Shown piece by piece: positions 43,838-53,764 of a stretch of DNA of 64,000 nucleotides. The notes under the pieces were generated by a model. That model worked only from the letters and a program-made list of their open reading frames with translations. It was not told the DNA's origin and ran no database searches. The DNA comes from an uncultured Caulobacter sp. (GTDB lineage: Bacteria; Pseudomonadota; Alphaproteobacteria; Caulobacterales; Caulobacteraceae), in assembly GCA_913776195.1 (NCBI GenBank), contig CAJYMH010000031.1:1-64000 (forward strand), read 5' to 3'. How positions within the stretch are numbered: the stretch's first letter is position 1; every line of letters begins with the position of its first letter. A program made the translations under genes and the position numbers.

Positions 43838-44536
43838 ATGATCCACAGCGACCTCGCCGTCAACTTCTTCGTCGCCCTGTTCGCTCTGATCGACCCGATC
43901 GGCAATGTGCCGCTGTTCGCCGCAGCGACGGTGGGGGCCAGCATCTGGGGGCGGCGAATGGTGGCCGTCTATATCGGCCTGTTCGTCCTGGGCTTTCTGA
44001 CCTTCTTCTTCTTCTCGGGCCTATCGCTGCTGCAGTTCTTCGGCATCTCCCTGCCGGCCTTCCGCATCGCGGGGGGCGTCATCCTGTTCCTGCTGGGCCT
44101 GGAGATGGCCCGCGACGACTTCACCGCCAGCTTCGCCGACGTCGCCGATGCCGGGGAACAGGTCCCCACTGCCCGCGCCTATGCCCGCAAGCGGTTCGAG
44201 CGGCTGATCGTGCCCTTCGGCATGCCGCTGCTGATCGGTCCCGGCGCGATCTCGACGGTGGTGATCTATGCGTCGGAGGCCAAGACCGCCGGCTTGGCCG
44301 GGGCGCTGGCGGGAATCCTGGCCATCGCCGGGGTGTCGCTGACCGTGGTCATGGCCTTCTGGGCGACGCCGCTGATCACCCGGCTGCTGGGCCGCATCGG
44401 CCTGACCATCGTGGTGCGGGTCCTGGGCCTGATACTCTGCGCCATGGCGGTGCAGTTCATCATCATCGGCGCCGCCGACGCCACGCGCGGCATCATCCGC
44501 TACGAGGCGGCCAGTCCCTACGCCGACGGAAACTAG
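43838..44536 (+). CDS. MarC family (UPF0056) inner-membrane protein
   Basis: A 232-residue protein with six predicted helices. FFVALFALIDPIGNVPLFAA near the N-terminus and FRIAGGVILFLLGLEMARDD are MarC family signatures, as is LIVPFGMPLLIGPGAISTVV. It was once thought to export antibiotics, but that role is not supported; function remains unknown. It overlaps the convergent SDR gene by 4 bases. Confidence 0.9.
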   Translation: MIHSDLAVNFFVALFALIDPIGNVPLFAAATVGASIWGRRMVAVYIGLFVLGFLTFFFFSGLSLLQFFGISLPAFRIAGGVILFLLGLEMARDDFTASFADVADAGEQVPTARAYARKRFERLIVPFGMPLLIGPGAISTVVIYASEAKTAGLAGALAGILAIAGVSLTVVMAFWATPLITRLLGRIGLTIVVRVLGLILCAMAVQFIIIGAADATRGIIRYEAASPYADGN

Positions 44537-45333
44537 ACCTTCCGGAACTTGTTCTGCTGGCTGGCGATCAGGGCCAGGGCCCAGTCGTCGGGCAGGATCT
44601 TGGCCAGGGCGACGATGGCCTTGTTGGGGGCGCCGGTGACGCAGACGGGACGATTGGCCTCTGCGGCCTCGTAACCGGCGGCGGCCACCTCGTCGGCGCC
44701 CAGCCACATCCAGGGCGGGGTCGAGCCCTGAGTCTGCTCGCGGGTGCCGTTGACGTCGTGAAACTCGGTGAAGGTGAAGCCGGGCGCGAGCGCGCTGACG
44801 TGCACCCCCGTGGACAGGTTCTCCAGATGCAGGCTCTGGGAGAATTTCACCAGGAAGCTCTTGGACGCCGCGTACAGGGTATGCCCCGCGGCGCCCGGCA
44901 CCATGCCCGCCACCGAGGCGACGTTGACGATTCGGCCGAAGCGGCGCTCCACCATGCCCGGCAGGACCTTGTGCGTGGTCTCGCAAACCGCGGTCACCAT
45001 CAGCTGCAGGAAGGCGGCCTGATCGGCCCAGGTCGTCTGGGAATAGGCGCCTGGCAGGCCGTAGCCGGCGTTGTTGACCAGGGCGTCGACCACCCGGCCC
45101 TGCTCCTCGATGCCGGCGAGCACCGCATCGACCCCGCCCTCGGCGGCTAGGTCGCCGGGAACGGTCAGGGCCTCGACCCCGAACCGCAGGGAGATTTCGG
45201 ACGCCAGCTGCTCCAGCCGGTCGGCGCGGCGAGCGGTCAGGGCGACGTCATAGCCGTGGGCGGCGTAGATGCGGGCGAAAGCGGCGCCGATGCCGGCGGA
45301 GGCGCCGGTGATCAGCGCGAGGCGGCGGGCCAT
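44533..45333 (-). CDS. Short-chain dehydrogenase/reductase
   Basis: A 266-residue classical SDR with TGASAGIG near residue 9, NNAGYG, and catalytic Ser/Tyr/Lys in NVASVAG and LYAASKSFLVKF. RRADRLEQLASEI after strand 2 carries arginines that favour NADP(H). The long C-terminal part (VTGAPNKAIVALAKILPDDW) is as in the YqjQ/DltE-like acyl-group SDRs. Substrate unknown. It lies 50 bases downstream of the Rrf2 regulator gene on the same strand, so the two are probably an operon. Confidence 0.88.
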   Translation of the reverse strand: MARRLALITGASAGIGAAFARIYAAHGYDVALTARRADRLEQLASEISLRFGVEALTVPGDLAAEGGVDAVLAGIEEQGRVVDALVNNAGYGLPGAYSQTTWADQAAFLQLMVTAVCETTHKVLPGMVERRFGRIVNVASVAGMVPGAAGHTLYAASKSFLVKFSQSLHLENLSTGVHVSALAPGFTFTEFHDVNGTREQTQGSTPPWMWLGADEVAAAGYEAAEANRPVCVTGAPNKAIVALAKILPDDWALALIASQQNKFRKV

Positions 45334-45383
45334 GGAAAGGTCACCTCGTCAGGAACGCGCCGAGATTGGCCCGCTGCGCGAAG

Positions 45384-45824
45384 CTAGGCAACAGCGCGCG
45401 GCGACTCGGCTTCGGCCAACAGGTCGGCCACGGTGATCTGCGACAGACGATCACGAGCGGCCTCGTCGGCGGCGGCCAACACGCCGCGCACGGCGTCCGG
45501 AATCTTCTCGCCGATGGGGCAGCCCTTGGCCCCCGGCGGGGGGGTGCCGAGGTGAGTGCAGCCGCCGACCGCCCTCAGCACCTCGTCCAGGCGGATGTCC
45601 TGAGGGGGCTTCAACAGCCAAGCGCCGCCGCTGGCCCCGGCGCGGGCCCCGACGAGGCCGGCGCGGCCAAGCATCGCAGTCACGCGGCGAACGACCACCG
45701 GATTGGTGGGCATGGAGGCGGCCAACATGGCGCTGGCGACGGCCTTATCGGCTGAAAACGCTTCCTTATGGGCCAGATAGGCCAAGGCGTGGGCCGCCAC
45801 GGGAAATTTTTGGCTGTCTGACAT
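45384..45824 (-). CDS. Rrf2-family transcriptional regulator
   Basis: A 146-residue winged-helix regulator. The DNA-binding region is at the start (FPVAAHALAYLAHKEAF, then PTNPVVVRRVTAMLGRAGLV) with the wing GARAGASGGAWLLKPP. Two cysteines (GGCTHLG and GCPIGEK) sit where Rrf2 proteins bind iron-sulfur clusters or sense thiols, but three are needed for an IscR/NsrR cluster, so this is more like the redox/thiol-sensing YwnA or CymR type. It is divergent from kup and upstream of an SDR gene, its most likely target. Confidence 0.88.
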   Translation of the reverse strand: MSDSQKFPVAAHALAYLAHKEAFSADKAVASAMLAASMPTNPVVVRRVTAMLGRAGLVGARAGASGGAWLLKPPQDIRLDEVLRAVGGCTHLGTPPPGAKGCPIGEKIPDAVRGVLAAADEAARDRLSQITVADLLAEAESPRAVA

Positions 45825-45978
45825 CTTATCGTGGAACGTAGGTCAGTCTGGCGCGTGTTCAATGGCTAGTTTCGTGAATCAGACCTTGCTGTCATTGAAT
45901 GGCGCCCGGAAAGGGTGTATCGCGCGCCGCTCGATCAATGGGGCTCCGCCTTCACGGACCATGCCCCGGAGGGATTGA

Positions 45979-47967
45979 ATGGCTGATCAGGCCTCTGGCG
46001 GTTCCAACGATTCCGCCGCGTCGGCGACTTCGGCCGACTCCCCGCACAATAACGGGCACGACGGCCACAGGCCTAAGGGTCAGGCCTTTCTGGCGCTTGC
46101 GCTGGGCTCGGTCGGCGTCGTCTTCGGCGACATCGGCACCAGCCCGCTCTACGCCTTCCGCGAGGCGCTGCACACGGCCGCCACGGATGGCGTGACCCGG
46201 GGCGAGATCCTGGGCGTCGTCTCCCTGGCCCTGTGGGCCCTCATCCTGGTTGTGACGATCAAGTACGTCTTCTTCGTCATGCGCGCCGACAACAAGGGCG
46301 AGGGCGGGGTTCTGTCGCTCATGGCCCTGGCCCAGCGCGCCATCGGCAAGCGGACCCGAACCGTCTTCGTTCTGGGCGTGATCGGCGCGGCCCTGTTCTA
46401 TGGCGACGCGGTCATCACGCCCGCCATCTCCGTGCTTTCGGCCGTTGAGGGCCTCGGGACCATCCCGGCCCTGGAGGGCAAGATCAGCACCCAGCTGGTC
46501 ATGCTGATCAGCGTCATCATCCTGGTCGGGCTGTTCATGGTGCAAAGCCATGGCACCGCCAAGGTCGGCCGCTTTTTCGGCCCCATCTGCGCCATCTGGT
46601 TCCTGACCATGTTCGCACTGGGAGCCTATCGCTTCTTCGAGCACCCGGACGTGCTGATGGCGATCAGCCCGCACTACGCGGTGATGTTCCTGGCCGACCA
46701 CGGCCTTGTCGGGTTCCTGGTGCTGGGCGCGGTGTTTCTGACGGTGACCGGGGCCGAGGCTCTGACCGCCGACATGGGCCACTTCGGCCGCTGGCCGATC
46801 CAGGCCTCCTGGCTGTTCTTCGTTCTGCCCTGTCTGGTGGTGAACTATCTGGGCCAGGGCGCCTTCGCGCTCGCCACCCTGGACCGCGTGGCGGCGGCGG
46901 GCGGCGTGTTCCCCAATTCCAACTGGTTCTTCGAGATGGCCCCCGACGCCATCCGTCTGCCGGTGGTGATTCTGTCTGTCCTGGCCACCATCGTCGCCTC
47001 TCAGGCGGTGATCACCGGCGCCTTCTCCCTGACCCAGCAGGCGATCCAGCTGGGGCTTCTCCCCCGTATGGACGTGCGCCGCACGTCGGAGACCCAGTCC
47101 GGCCAGATCTTCGTTCCGCAGATCAACTGGCTGATCCTGATCGGCGTGCTGGCCGTGCTGGTCAGCTTCAAGACCTCGTCCGCCCTGGCCCATGCCTACG
47201 GCCTGGCGGTGACCGGCACCATGGTGGTCACCACCTTGATGGCCTTTGTGGTCACCCGCCGCCTGTGGAGATGGCCCCTGGCGCTCAGCCTGGCCTTCAT
47301 CGGACCTTTGCTGCTGCTGGACTTCGCCTTCCTCAGCGCCAACGCCCTTCGCCTGTTCACCGGCGGCTGGCTGCCGCTGCTGATCGCCGGAGGCCTGTTC
47401 CTGGTCATGACCACCTGGGTGCGCGGCGCCCAGATCCTCACCGACAAGACCCGCCGCGACTCCGTGCCCCTGATCGACCTGATGGGCATCCTGTCGGCCC
47501 GCGCCCCGCACCGCGCCCCGGGCACGGCGATCTTCCTCACGGGCGACCCGGACATGACGCCGGTGGCCCTGATGCACAATCTCAAGCACAACAAGGTGCT
47601 GCACGAGAAAAACGTCATCCTGACCGTCGCCACCGCCGAGACTCCGCGCGTCAAGGAGGAGGACCGGGTGCGGATCGAGAAGATCAACGACGACTTCAAG
47701 AAGGTGGTCATCACCTACGGCTTCATGGAGAGCCCCAACGTGCCCAAGGCCCTGGGGCTGTGCCGCAAGCAGGGGCTGAAGTTCGACATCATGGCCACCA
47801 GCTTCTTCCTGGGCCGCCGCTCCCTGGTGCCGTCGGCCCAGTCGGGGATGCCGCTCTGGCAGGACCGGCTGTTCATCTTCCTGATGCGCAACGCCGCCAA
47901 CCCCACGGACTTCTTCAAGATCCCCCCCGGCCGCGTGGTCGAGCTGGGCGCGCAGGTGACCGTCTGA
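45979..47967 (+). CDS. kup: Low-affinity potassium transporter Kup
   Basis: Kup moves K+ with H+ across the inner membrane. The 662 residues show the family start LALGSVGVVFGDIGTSPLYAF, FFVMRADNKGEGGVLSLMAL and YGDAVITPAISVLSAVEGL, about 12 membrane helices, and a soluble C-terminal domain of about 150 residues (VILTVATAETPRVKEEDRVR, FGFMESPNVP-like segment). GGAGGGA precedes the ATG. The next gene overlaps its stop by one base (TGATG). Confidence 0.96.
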   Translation: MADQASGGSNDSAASATSADSPHNNGHDGHRPKGQAFLALALGSVGVVFGDIGTSPLYAFREALHTAATDGVTRGEILGVVSLALWALILVVTIKYVFFVMRADNKGEGGVLSLMALAQRAIGKRTRTVFVLGVIGAALFYGDAVITPAISVLSAVEGLGTIPALEGKISTQLVMLISVIILVGLFMVQSHGTAKVGRFFGPICAIWFLTMFALGAYRFFEHPDVLMAISPHYAVMFLADHGLVGFLVLGAVFLTVTGAEALTADMGHFGRWPIQASWLFFVLPCLVVNYLGQGAFALATLDRVAAAGGVFPNSNWFFEMAPDAIRLPVVILSVLATIVASQAVITGAFSLTQQAIQLGLLPRMDVRRTSETQSGQIFVPQINWLILIGVLAVLVSFKTSSALAHAYGLAVTGTMVVTTLMAFVVTRRLWRWPLALSLAFIGPLLLLDFAFLSANALRLFTGGWLPLLIAGGLFLVMTTWVRGAQILTDKTRRDSVPLIDLMGILSARAPHRAPGTAIFLTGDPDMTPVALMHNLKHNKVLHEKNVILTVATAETPRVKEEDRVRIEKINDDFKKVVITYGFMESPNVPKALGLCRKQGLKFDIMATSFFLGRRSLVPSAQSGMPLWQDRLFIFLMRNAANPTDFFKIPPGRVVELGAQVTV

Positions 47968-48326
47968 TGGACTGGATGAGCCTCATCGTCGACGGCCTGT
48001 GGATCGCCGTGCTCTCGATCATGGCCGGCGCCTCGCGCCAGGCCTGGCGCCTGATCCTGCCCGACGCCCAGGTGCCGATCGCCTTCGACAAGGCGGGACA
48101 GCCCAAGGCGCGGACGAGCAAGGCGATCGCCCTGCTGGCCCTGCCGGTGGTGGGGGCGGTCCTCTGGATCGTCCTGATGGCTCTGGGGCGGCGTTTCGGC
48201 CCCAACGAGGCGATGATCAGCCTGGGCTTGCGCGCCCTGTTCGCGCCGATCTTCGCCCTCGTGCATCTGAGCCATCTGCGCCGCGCCATGAAGGCCCTCG
48301 ACGACGAAGGCCAGCTTAGGGGTTGA
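47967..48326 (+). CDS. Small membrane protein coupled to kup
   Basis: A 119-residue protein that I do not recognise. It starts MDWMSLIVDGLWIAVLSIMA and has probably two or three membrane helices (VDGLWIAVLSIMAGA, LALPVVGAVLWIVLMALG, LGLRALFAPIFALVHLSHL) with a conserved-looking polar stretch DAQVPIAFDKAGQPKARTSK between the first two. The ATG shares a base with the kup stop, so translation is coupled and a role linked to potassium uptake is possible but unproven. The ORF track merges it into a longer shadow frame from 47265. Confidence 0.7.
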   Translation: MDWMSLIVDGLWIAVLSIMAGASRQAWRLILPDAQVPIAFDKAGQPKARTSKAIALLALPVVGAVLWIVLMALGRRFGPNEAMISLGLRALFAPIFALVHLSHLRRAMKALDDEGQLRG

Positions 48327-48392
48327 CCTTCAGCGTCCGGCGCCCTTGAACGCGCGCGACTTATCCAAACACCCAAATCCAAGGACGCGCCC

Positions 48393-49625
<1,233 letters not shown>

Positions 49626-49628
49626 GGC

Positions 49629-49832
49629 TCAGGCGCAGCGGTTGTAGGGATAGCGGTCCCGGATCATCCGCTGAAAGAACCGCCCCTTGGAGGGTGCGCG
49701 GACGAAGGCGTCCCGCACTCTCTGAGGCACGCCCACATAGACGTACTCGTCCCCGTCGATGAACCGCACGAACAGCTTGCCGTGCTCGGTCTCGTAATCG
49801 ATGGCGGAAATGGCGGTCGAGTCCACGTGCAT
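49629..49832 (-). CDS. KTSC domain protein
   Basis: A 67-residue protein that is a single KTSC domain: STAISAIDYETEHGKLFVRF, then YVYVGVPQRVRDAFVRAPSK and the C-terminal GRFFQRMIRDRYPYNR. Small stand-alone KTSC proteins are common in alphaproteobacteria; the fold is thought to bind nucleic acid or partner proteins but function is unknown. It converges with argG. Confidence 0.85.
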   Translation of the reverse strand: MHVDSTAISAIDYETEHGKLFVRFIDGDEYVYVGVPQRVRDAFVRAPSKGRFFQRMIRDRYPYNRCA

Positions 49833-49956
49833 GGGGCGGAGCTCCGTCTAAACCTGCGGCTACAACGCCTGAAGGCCCGTGATGGGTTCCTCAGGCGAAG
49901 CTTTCGCGTTTTGCGCGAAGCGTGACAGCATTCCTCAAAAGGGAGGGCTGAACGCC

Positions 49957-50367
49957 ATGAACCAACCTCACAATCTCGTCGCCCTGGTGACGCTGCTGTC
50001 TCTGCTTCTGCTGCTGTGGAAGATCGCCCGCGTGGGCAAGGCCCGCTACCGCTTCGGGGTCGAGGCGCCGGCCGTGACCGGCCATCCGGAATTCGAGCGG
50101 CATTTCCGCGTCCAGATGAACATGATCGAGGGGCTGGTGATCTTCCTGCCGTCCCTGTGGCTGTTCGCCATCTACTGGAACGACCTGATCGCCGCGGCCC
50201 TGGGCGTCGTCTTCCTGATCGGCCGCGTGATCTACATGCTGGCCTATGTGAAGGAGCCCAAGAGCCGCAGTCTCGGCTTCGGCCTGCAAGGCTTGGCGAT
50301 GATCCTGCTGTTGCTGGGCGCTGCGGCGGGTGTGGTCCGGGCCCTGATGGTCACCGGCGGCGTTTAG
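49957..50367 (+). CDS. MAPEG family membrane protein
   Basis: A 136-residue protein with four predicted helices, of the family of membrane-associated proteins in eicosanoid and glutathione metabolism. VEAPAVTGHPEFERHFRVQM and the helix-2 segment NMIEGLVIFLPSLWLFAIYW are the recognisable parts; ALGVVFLIGRVIYMLAYVKE follows. Bacterial members are likely glutathione transferases or peroxidases of lipophilic substrates. The ATG at 49957, 10 bases after GGGAGG, is preferred over 49879. Confidence 0.88.
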   Translation: MNQPHNLVALVTLLSLLLLLWKIARVGKARYRFGVEAPAVTGHPEFERHFRVQMNMIEGLVIFLPSLWLFAIYWNDLIAAALGVVFLIGRVIYMLAYVKEPKSRSLGFGLQGLAMILLLLGAAAGVVRALMVTGGV

Positions 50368-50373
50368 CCGAAA

Positions 50374-51678
50374 TCAGATCAGGTCCGTCCAGACGGCGGC
50401 GGCCAGGCCCATGATCAGGCCGCCGTGATCCAGGGGTGAAGCGACGTTCGTGACGACTTCGCGGACGTTCGCCGCCACCTGGGTGAAGCTGACCTCGCTG
50501 TCGCCGCCGAACAGGATGTGGACATCCTCGCGGCCGTCGCCGTCCAGGTCGAAGCCGATGCGGCGGCCGGCGATCGATGCGCCGACGAAATTGGCGGCGG
50601 GGTCCAGGCCGGTCAGGCTGGCGCCCTCGACGCTGACGATCTTGGGCGGGTTGGCGTCGTTGGCGAACACCAGACGGTCGCCCTGCGCCTCGTTGTAGTC
50701 GAGAATCACGCCCGCGCTGCGCGAAGCGTCGTCGGCCGGCTTGCGCCAGTTGACGATGAAGGTGTCCGCCCCCTCGCCGCCGAAGGCGACCACGCGCTCG
50801 CCCATGACGATGATGTCGGCGCCCTTGTCGCCCTGGACGTAGGTGAGGGCGTCCATGTCGGAGCCGCCCACGCCCGGAGCGACGCCCTTGTCGCCGCCCT
50901 GGCCGTTTTCGGAGCCGACGCCCGGCGGTGCGACCGGAGGCTCGCCGCCGCCCGACACCGGATCTCCGTCCGCCTCGTTCGAGGCTTGGGCGGCGGTGGA
51001 GATCACGGCCGGTTGCGGCGCGGCGAAGGCCGGCAGCGGCGCCGAGGCGCCGGAGACGACCGCCGTGGTCGCAATGTAGGCCTGAAGCTGGATGATCTCG
51101 GCCGTGGGCTGCAGCGGCGCGCGCGGGGCGGCCGGCGCCGCGAACACGTGAAGCGGCGCGTCCTCCAGGGCCGGGATCGGCAGATCGTCGACCTGCAGGC
51201 CCAAGACCGGCTGGTAGGTGTCGCTGTGAACCGGTTCGAAGCGGGGCGCCGTCTCGGCGCGCTGCGGAACGGCGTCGGCCGGATTGTCGTGCAGGGTTGC
51301 GCCGGCCACCAGCGTGAAGGGCGCGTCGGTGGGCAGGACGTCGGCCAGGATCGGCTGGACGCGGGCCGCACGGGCCGGCGGTCGCTGCTGGATGAGGGTG
51401 GCGGCGGTGAAGACGTCCGACGCCTCGCGCACCATGCCGTCGAACATCCGATGGATGATGATCCGGCCGCCTATGCGGGCGATGTGCAGGACGACGTCTT
51501 CATTGTCGTCCGTGGCCACGACCCACGGGTCGCCGTCCTCGGTCATGCCGAAGACCAGATTGGCCCCGGTCCGATCCCCAGTCAGGGCGGCGGACATCTC
51601 CCGCAGCTGCGTGCGCTCGGCGACGGTCCAGTCGCCGTCCGCGAGGCCACGGCCCATGAATTTGAGGATGGTCGCCAA
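50374..51678 (-). CDS. Protein with RTX-like calcium-binding repeats and an unknown N-terminal domain
   Basis: A 434-residue protein that I cannot name. The N-terminal 100 residues form a compact domain with DPWVVATDDNEDVVLHIARI and GGRIIIHRMFDGMVREASDV. A long Ala/Pro-rich linker follows (about 110-265). The C-terminal part carries a hemolysin-type repeat region: GDKGADIIVMGERVVAFGGE, GADTFIVNW, VILDYNEAQGDRLVF, and FDLDGDGREDVHIL, an acidic loop resembling EF-hand-like calcium sites. There is no signal peptide, which suits type I secretion, but no type I exporter is in the window. The XRE regulator gene is 14 bases upstream, so the two form an operon. Confidence 0.6.
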   Translation of the reverse strand: MATILKFMGRGLADGDWTVAERTQLREMSAALTGDRTGANLVFGMTEDGDPWVVATDDNEDVVLHIARIGGRIIIHRMFDGMVREASDVFTAATLIQQRPPARAARVQPILADVLPTDAPFTLVAGATLHDNPADAVPQRAETAPRFEPVHSDTYQPVLGLQVDDLPIPALEDAPLHVFAAPAAPRAPLQPTAEIIQLQAYIATTAVVSGASAPLPAFAAPQPAVISTAAQASNEADGDPVSGGGEPPVAPPGVGSENGQGGDKGVAPGVGGSDMDALTYVQGDKGADIIVMGERVVAFGGEGADTFIVNWRKPADDASRSAGVILDYNEAQGDRLVFANDANPPKIVSVEGASLTGLDPAANFVGASIAGRRIGFDLDGDGREDVHILFGGDSEVSFTQVAANVREVVTNVASPLDHGGLIMGLAAAVWTDLI

Positions 51679-51692
51679 CCGCTCGGGTTCCC

Positions 51693-52031
51693 TTAGCCTG
51701 CCGCCTTTTCCCGCGTCGTCTGGGCGCGGGGTTCTTCCGTGAACAGCAGGCGATGCAGTTCGGGTTCGTAATACCGCAGCAGGGTGCGCGCAAAGCCTTT
51801 CGGATCGAGGCCCAGGGCTTCCGCCCAGGCGGCCTGCATTTCGATCGGCACGCGTCCCAGCCCGCTCTCCACCTGCGAGATGAAGGTGTAATAACGGAGG
51901 TTTACACGCTCCGCGAGCCCTGCTTGGGTCAATCCGGCGGATTCTCGCGCGGTCTTGAGCCAGCGGCCGGCCTCCTGACGGAGACTCTTAGTCTCTGCTG
52001 CTCGTGCTGGATCGACGGCCTGTCTCGGCAT
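51693..52031 (-). CDS. XRE-family regulator
   Basis: A 112-residue protein with one helix-turn-helix (LKTARESAGLTQAGLAERVN, YYTFISQVESGLGRVP) in an alphaproteobacterial subfamily marked by RYYTFISQVESG and by AEALGLDPKGFARTLLRYYEPE at the C-terminus. It is the first gene of an operon with the RTX-like protein. Repeated TATCCAGT/AGTTCTTAC elements lie upstream and may be its own operator. Confidence 0.87.
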   Translation of the reverse strand: MPRQAVDPARAAETKSLRQEAGRWLKTARESAGLTQAGLAERVNLRYYTFISQVESGLGRVPIEMQAAWAEALGLDPKGFARTLLRYYEPELHRLLFTEEPRAQTTREKAAG

Positions 52032-52093
52032 TTCACACCTGATCTGACGGGGGCGGACACGCGCGACACTCGCAAAACCCCCTGGGCGTAGGG

Positions 52094-52177
52094 TATCCAG
52101 TTCTTACACAACCCACAAGGGGCGAGTGACCCGCGCAAAAAAGTCACGCTTCAGCATTTACTTATCCAGTAAGAACT
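52094..52177. promoter_or_regulatory. Paired repeats upstream of the XRE gene
   Basis: TATCCAGT occurs at 52094 and again at 52163 in direct orientation, and AGTTCTTAC at 52099-52107 is present as its reverse complement GTAAGAACT at 52169-52177. The region between is AT-rich. This looks like an operator arrangement for the XRE regulator or for the oppositely transcribed LysE gene. Confidence 0.4.
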
Positions 52178-52284
52178 ATATTCTCTCTCTGGACGACGCC
52201 GCCTCGGCGCTTAGCGTATTGCCGGGCAGCGACGTCCATTCCTGGGGCCGCGGTTCCTCCACCCCATTCTGCGAATCGCGGCTC

Positions 52285-52316
52285 CGACGCCCGTCCCTCC
52301 CTCGGGACGGGCGTCG
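52285..52316. repeat. Long perfect hairpin in the XRE/LysE gap
   Basis: CGACGCCCGTCCC and GGGACGGGCGTCG form a 13-bp perfect stem with a 6-base loop. It is not followed by T residues on either strand, so it is not a standard terminator. The rest of the 353-base gap (52032-52384) holds no convincing gene. Confidence 0.5.
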
Positions 52317-52384
52317 CCCCATCCCAAGCAGCGCTCCTCAACACGGGCCTTGACGGTCAGGCTTGCTCGGCGGAAGGAGCCGCC

Positions 52385-53017
52385 ATGGCTCTTCCTGTCG
52401 ATCCCGCCCGCTACGGCGCCTTTCTGTCGGTGATGGCGGTGATGGCCGCCACGCCCGGCCCCGCCAACCTGTTCGCCATCGCCAACGGAGCCGAGAAGGG
52501 CAAGGCCGCCGCCGTGATCGGCGCGATCGGCATGAACAGCGCCTCGCTTGTTTGGTTCGCCGCCGCCGCCCTGGGCCTCGGGGCCCTGGTGGCCGCCTTC
52601 CCCCAGGTCTTCCATATCCTCACCCTGCTGGGCGCCGCCTATGTAGCCTGGCTGGGACTGAAGTCTCTGATCAAGGCATGGAAGGATAACGGCGAGCCCC
52701 AGGCCGAAGTGCGGGTGAAGACCGGGCGGTCGGCCTTCCGAGACGGTTTCATGGTCCAGATCGCCAATCCCAAGGTCCTGCTGTTCTTCACTGCGGTCCT
52801 GCCGCCCTTCGTGGACGTCAATCGACCGGTGGCGCCGCAGATGGCCATGTTCGCCGCCGCCGCCGTCACCATGGACATGATCAGCATGACCACCTACGGC
52901 CTCGGCGGCGCCGCCCTGGCCGCGCGGATGACCGAGCCGAGGTTCCGCCGGATTTTCGCCGTCTTCGTCGGTGTTCTGCTGATCGCGGCGGCGGTGCTCA
53001 TCTTCCAGCGCGGCTAG
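52385..53017 (+). CDS. LysE/RhtB family exporter
   Basis: A 210-residue inner-membrane protein with about six helices. FLSVMAVMAATPGPANLFAI is the LysE/RhtB N-terminal signature, and FRDGFMVQIANPKVLLFFTA the central one. Members export amino acids or derivatives; the substrate is unknown. AAGGAG lies 5 bases before the ATG. It stands alone between the XRE operon and a lipoprotein gene. Confidence 0.93.
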   Translation: MALPVDPARYGAFLSVMAVMAATPGPANLFAIANGAEKGKAAAVIGAIGMNSASLVWFAAAALGLGALVAAFPQVFHILTLLGAAYVAWLGLKSLIKAWKDNGEPQAEVRVKTGRSAFRDGFMVQIANPKVLLFFTAVLPPFVDVNRPVAPQMAMFAAAAVTMDMISMTTYGLGGAALAARMTEPRFRRIFAVFVGVLLIAAAVLIFQRG

Positions 53018-53120
53018 GCCGTATATTCGGCGGAAGGGTTCGGGGCGGGCTTGCGCAACCAGCGCCGCTGCGCATGTGTTGTGAGTAGACAGAAGAACGC
53101 GCCTTTGGAGGACGCGAGCC

Positions 53121-53693
53121 ATGAAGACCAAATCCATCGCCGTCGCCGGACTTCTCGCGGTCGCCGCCACGCTTTCGGCCTGCGCCACGGCCACCCCTTA
53201 CCAGCCGGCGGCACCCGGTCGCGGAAGCAGCGCAGGCGGCTTTTCGGAAATGCGCATTGAGGCGGATCGATTCCGCGTCAATTTCGCCGGCAACAGCCTG
53301 ACCTCGCGCGACACCGTCGAACGCTACCTGCTCTATCGGGCGGCCGAACTGACCGTGGCCGAGGGCTATGACTGGTTCGAGCTCGCCGATCGCAAGACGG
53401 ACAAGACCAGCCGCACCTATGTGGATCGCGATCCGTTCTACAACCGCTGGGCCTACAGCTACTGGGCGCCGTCCTGGAGCTATTTCGGCCCGCGCATGGG
53501 CTGGCGCAGCTGGGACCCCTACTGGGGCGATCCGTTCTGGGCCGACCGCATGGACGTGCGCACCATCAACAAGTTCGAGGCCAGCGCCGAGATCGTCCTG
53601 CGCAAGGGCGCCAAGCCCGCCGACCGCAACGCCTTCGACGCCCGCGAGGTGATCGCCAACCTGGGCCCGAGCATCCAGCGCCCGACCTCGTAG
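53121..53693 (+). CDS. CC0125/CC1285-type lipoprotein
   Basis: A 190-residue envelope lipoprotein. The signal MKTKSIAVAGLLAVAATLSAC ends in lipobox LSAC. The mature part has the family pattern ATATPYQPAA, FSEMRIEADRFRVNFAGNSL, then ERYLLYRAAELTVAEGYDWF, and an aromatic-rich segment (RWAYSYWAPSWSYFGPRMGW) before EASAEIVLRKG. This matches the CC0125/CC1285 lipoproteins known from Caulobacter relatives; function unknown. GGAGGA precedes the ATG. A strong terminator follows. Confidence 0.87.
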   Translation: MKTKSIAVAGLLAVAATLSACATATPYQPAAPGRGSSAGGFSEMRIEADRFRVNFAGNSLTSRDTVERYLLYRAAELTVAEGYDWFELADRKTDKTSRTYVDRDPFYNRWAYSYWAPSWSYFGPRMGWRSWDPYWGDPFWADRMDVRTINKFEASAEIVLRKGAKPADRNAFDAREVIANLGPSIQRPTS

Positions 53694-53714
53694 TCGGCGG
53701 CGATGACAAGACAA

Positions 53715-53746
53715 AAGGCCGGTGGGCGACCACCGGCCTTTTCCTT
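53715..53746. terminator. Terminator between convergent genes
   Basis: AAGGCCGGTGG and CCACCGGCCTT form a perfect 11-bp stem with a GCGA loop. TTCCTTTTC follows on the plus strand and AAAA precedes, giving a T-run on the minus strand as well, so it can serve both the lipoprotein and the convergent SDR gene. Confidence 0.8.
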
Positions 53747-53764
53747 TTCAGTTGGCGACCAGTC

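Noticed and set aside
45952-47604. 550-aa minus-strand ORF opposite kup
   Set aside because: Gln/His/Gly-rich shadow; kup on the plus strand is unambiguous.
52126-52353. 75-aa ORF in the XRE/LysE gap
   Set aside because: It runs through the paired repeats and the 13-bp hairpin and has no recognisable content, so it is more likely regulatory DNA.
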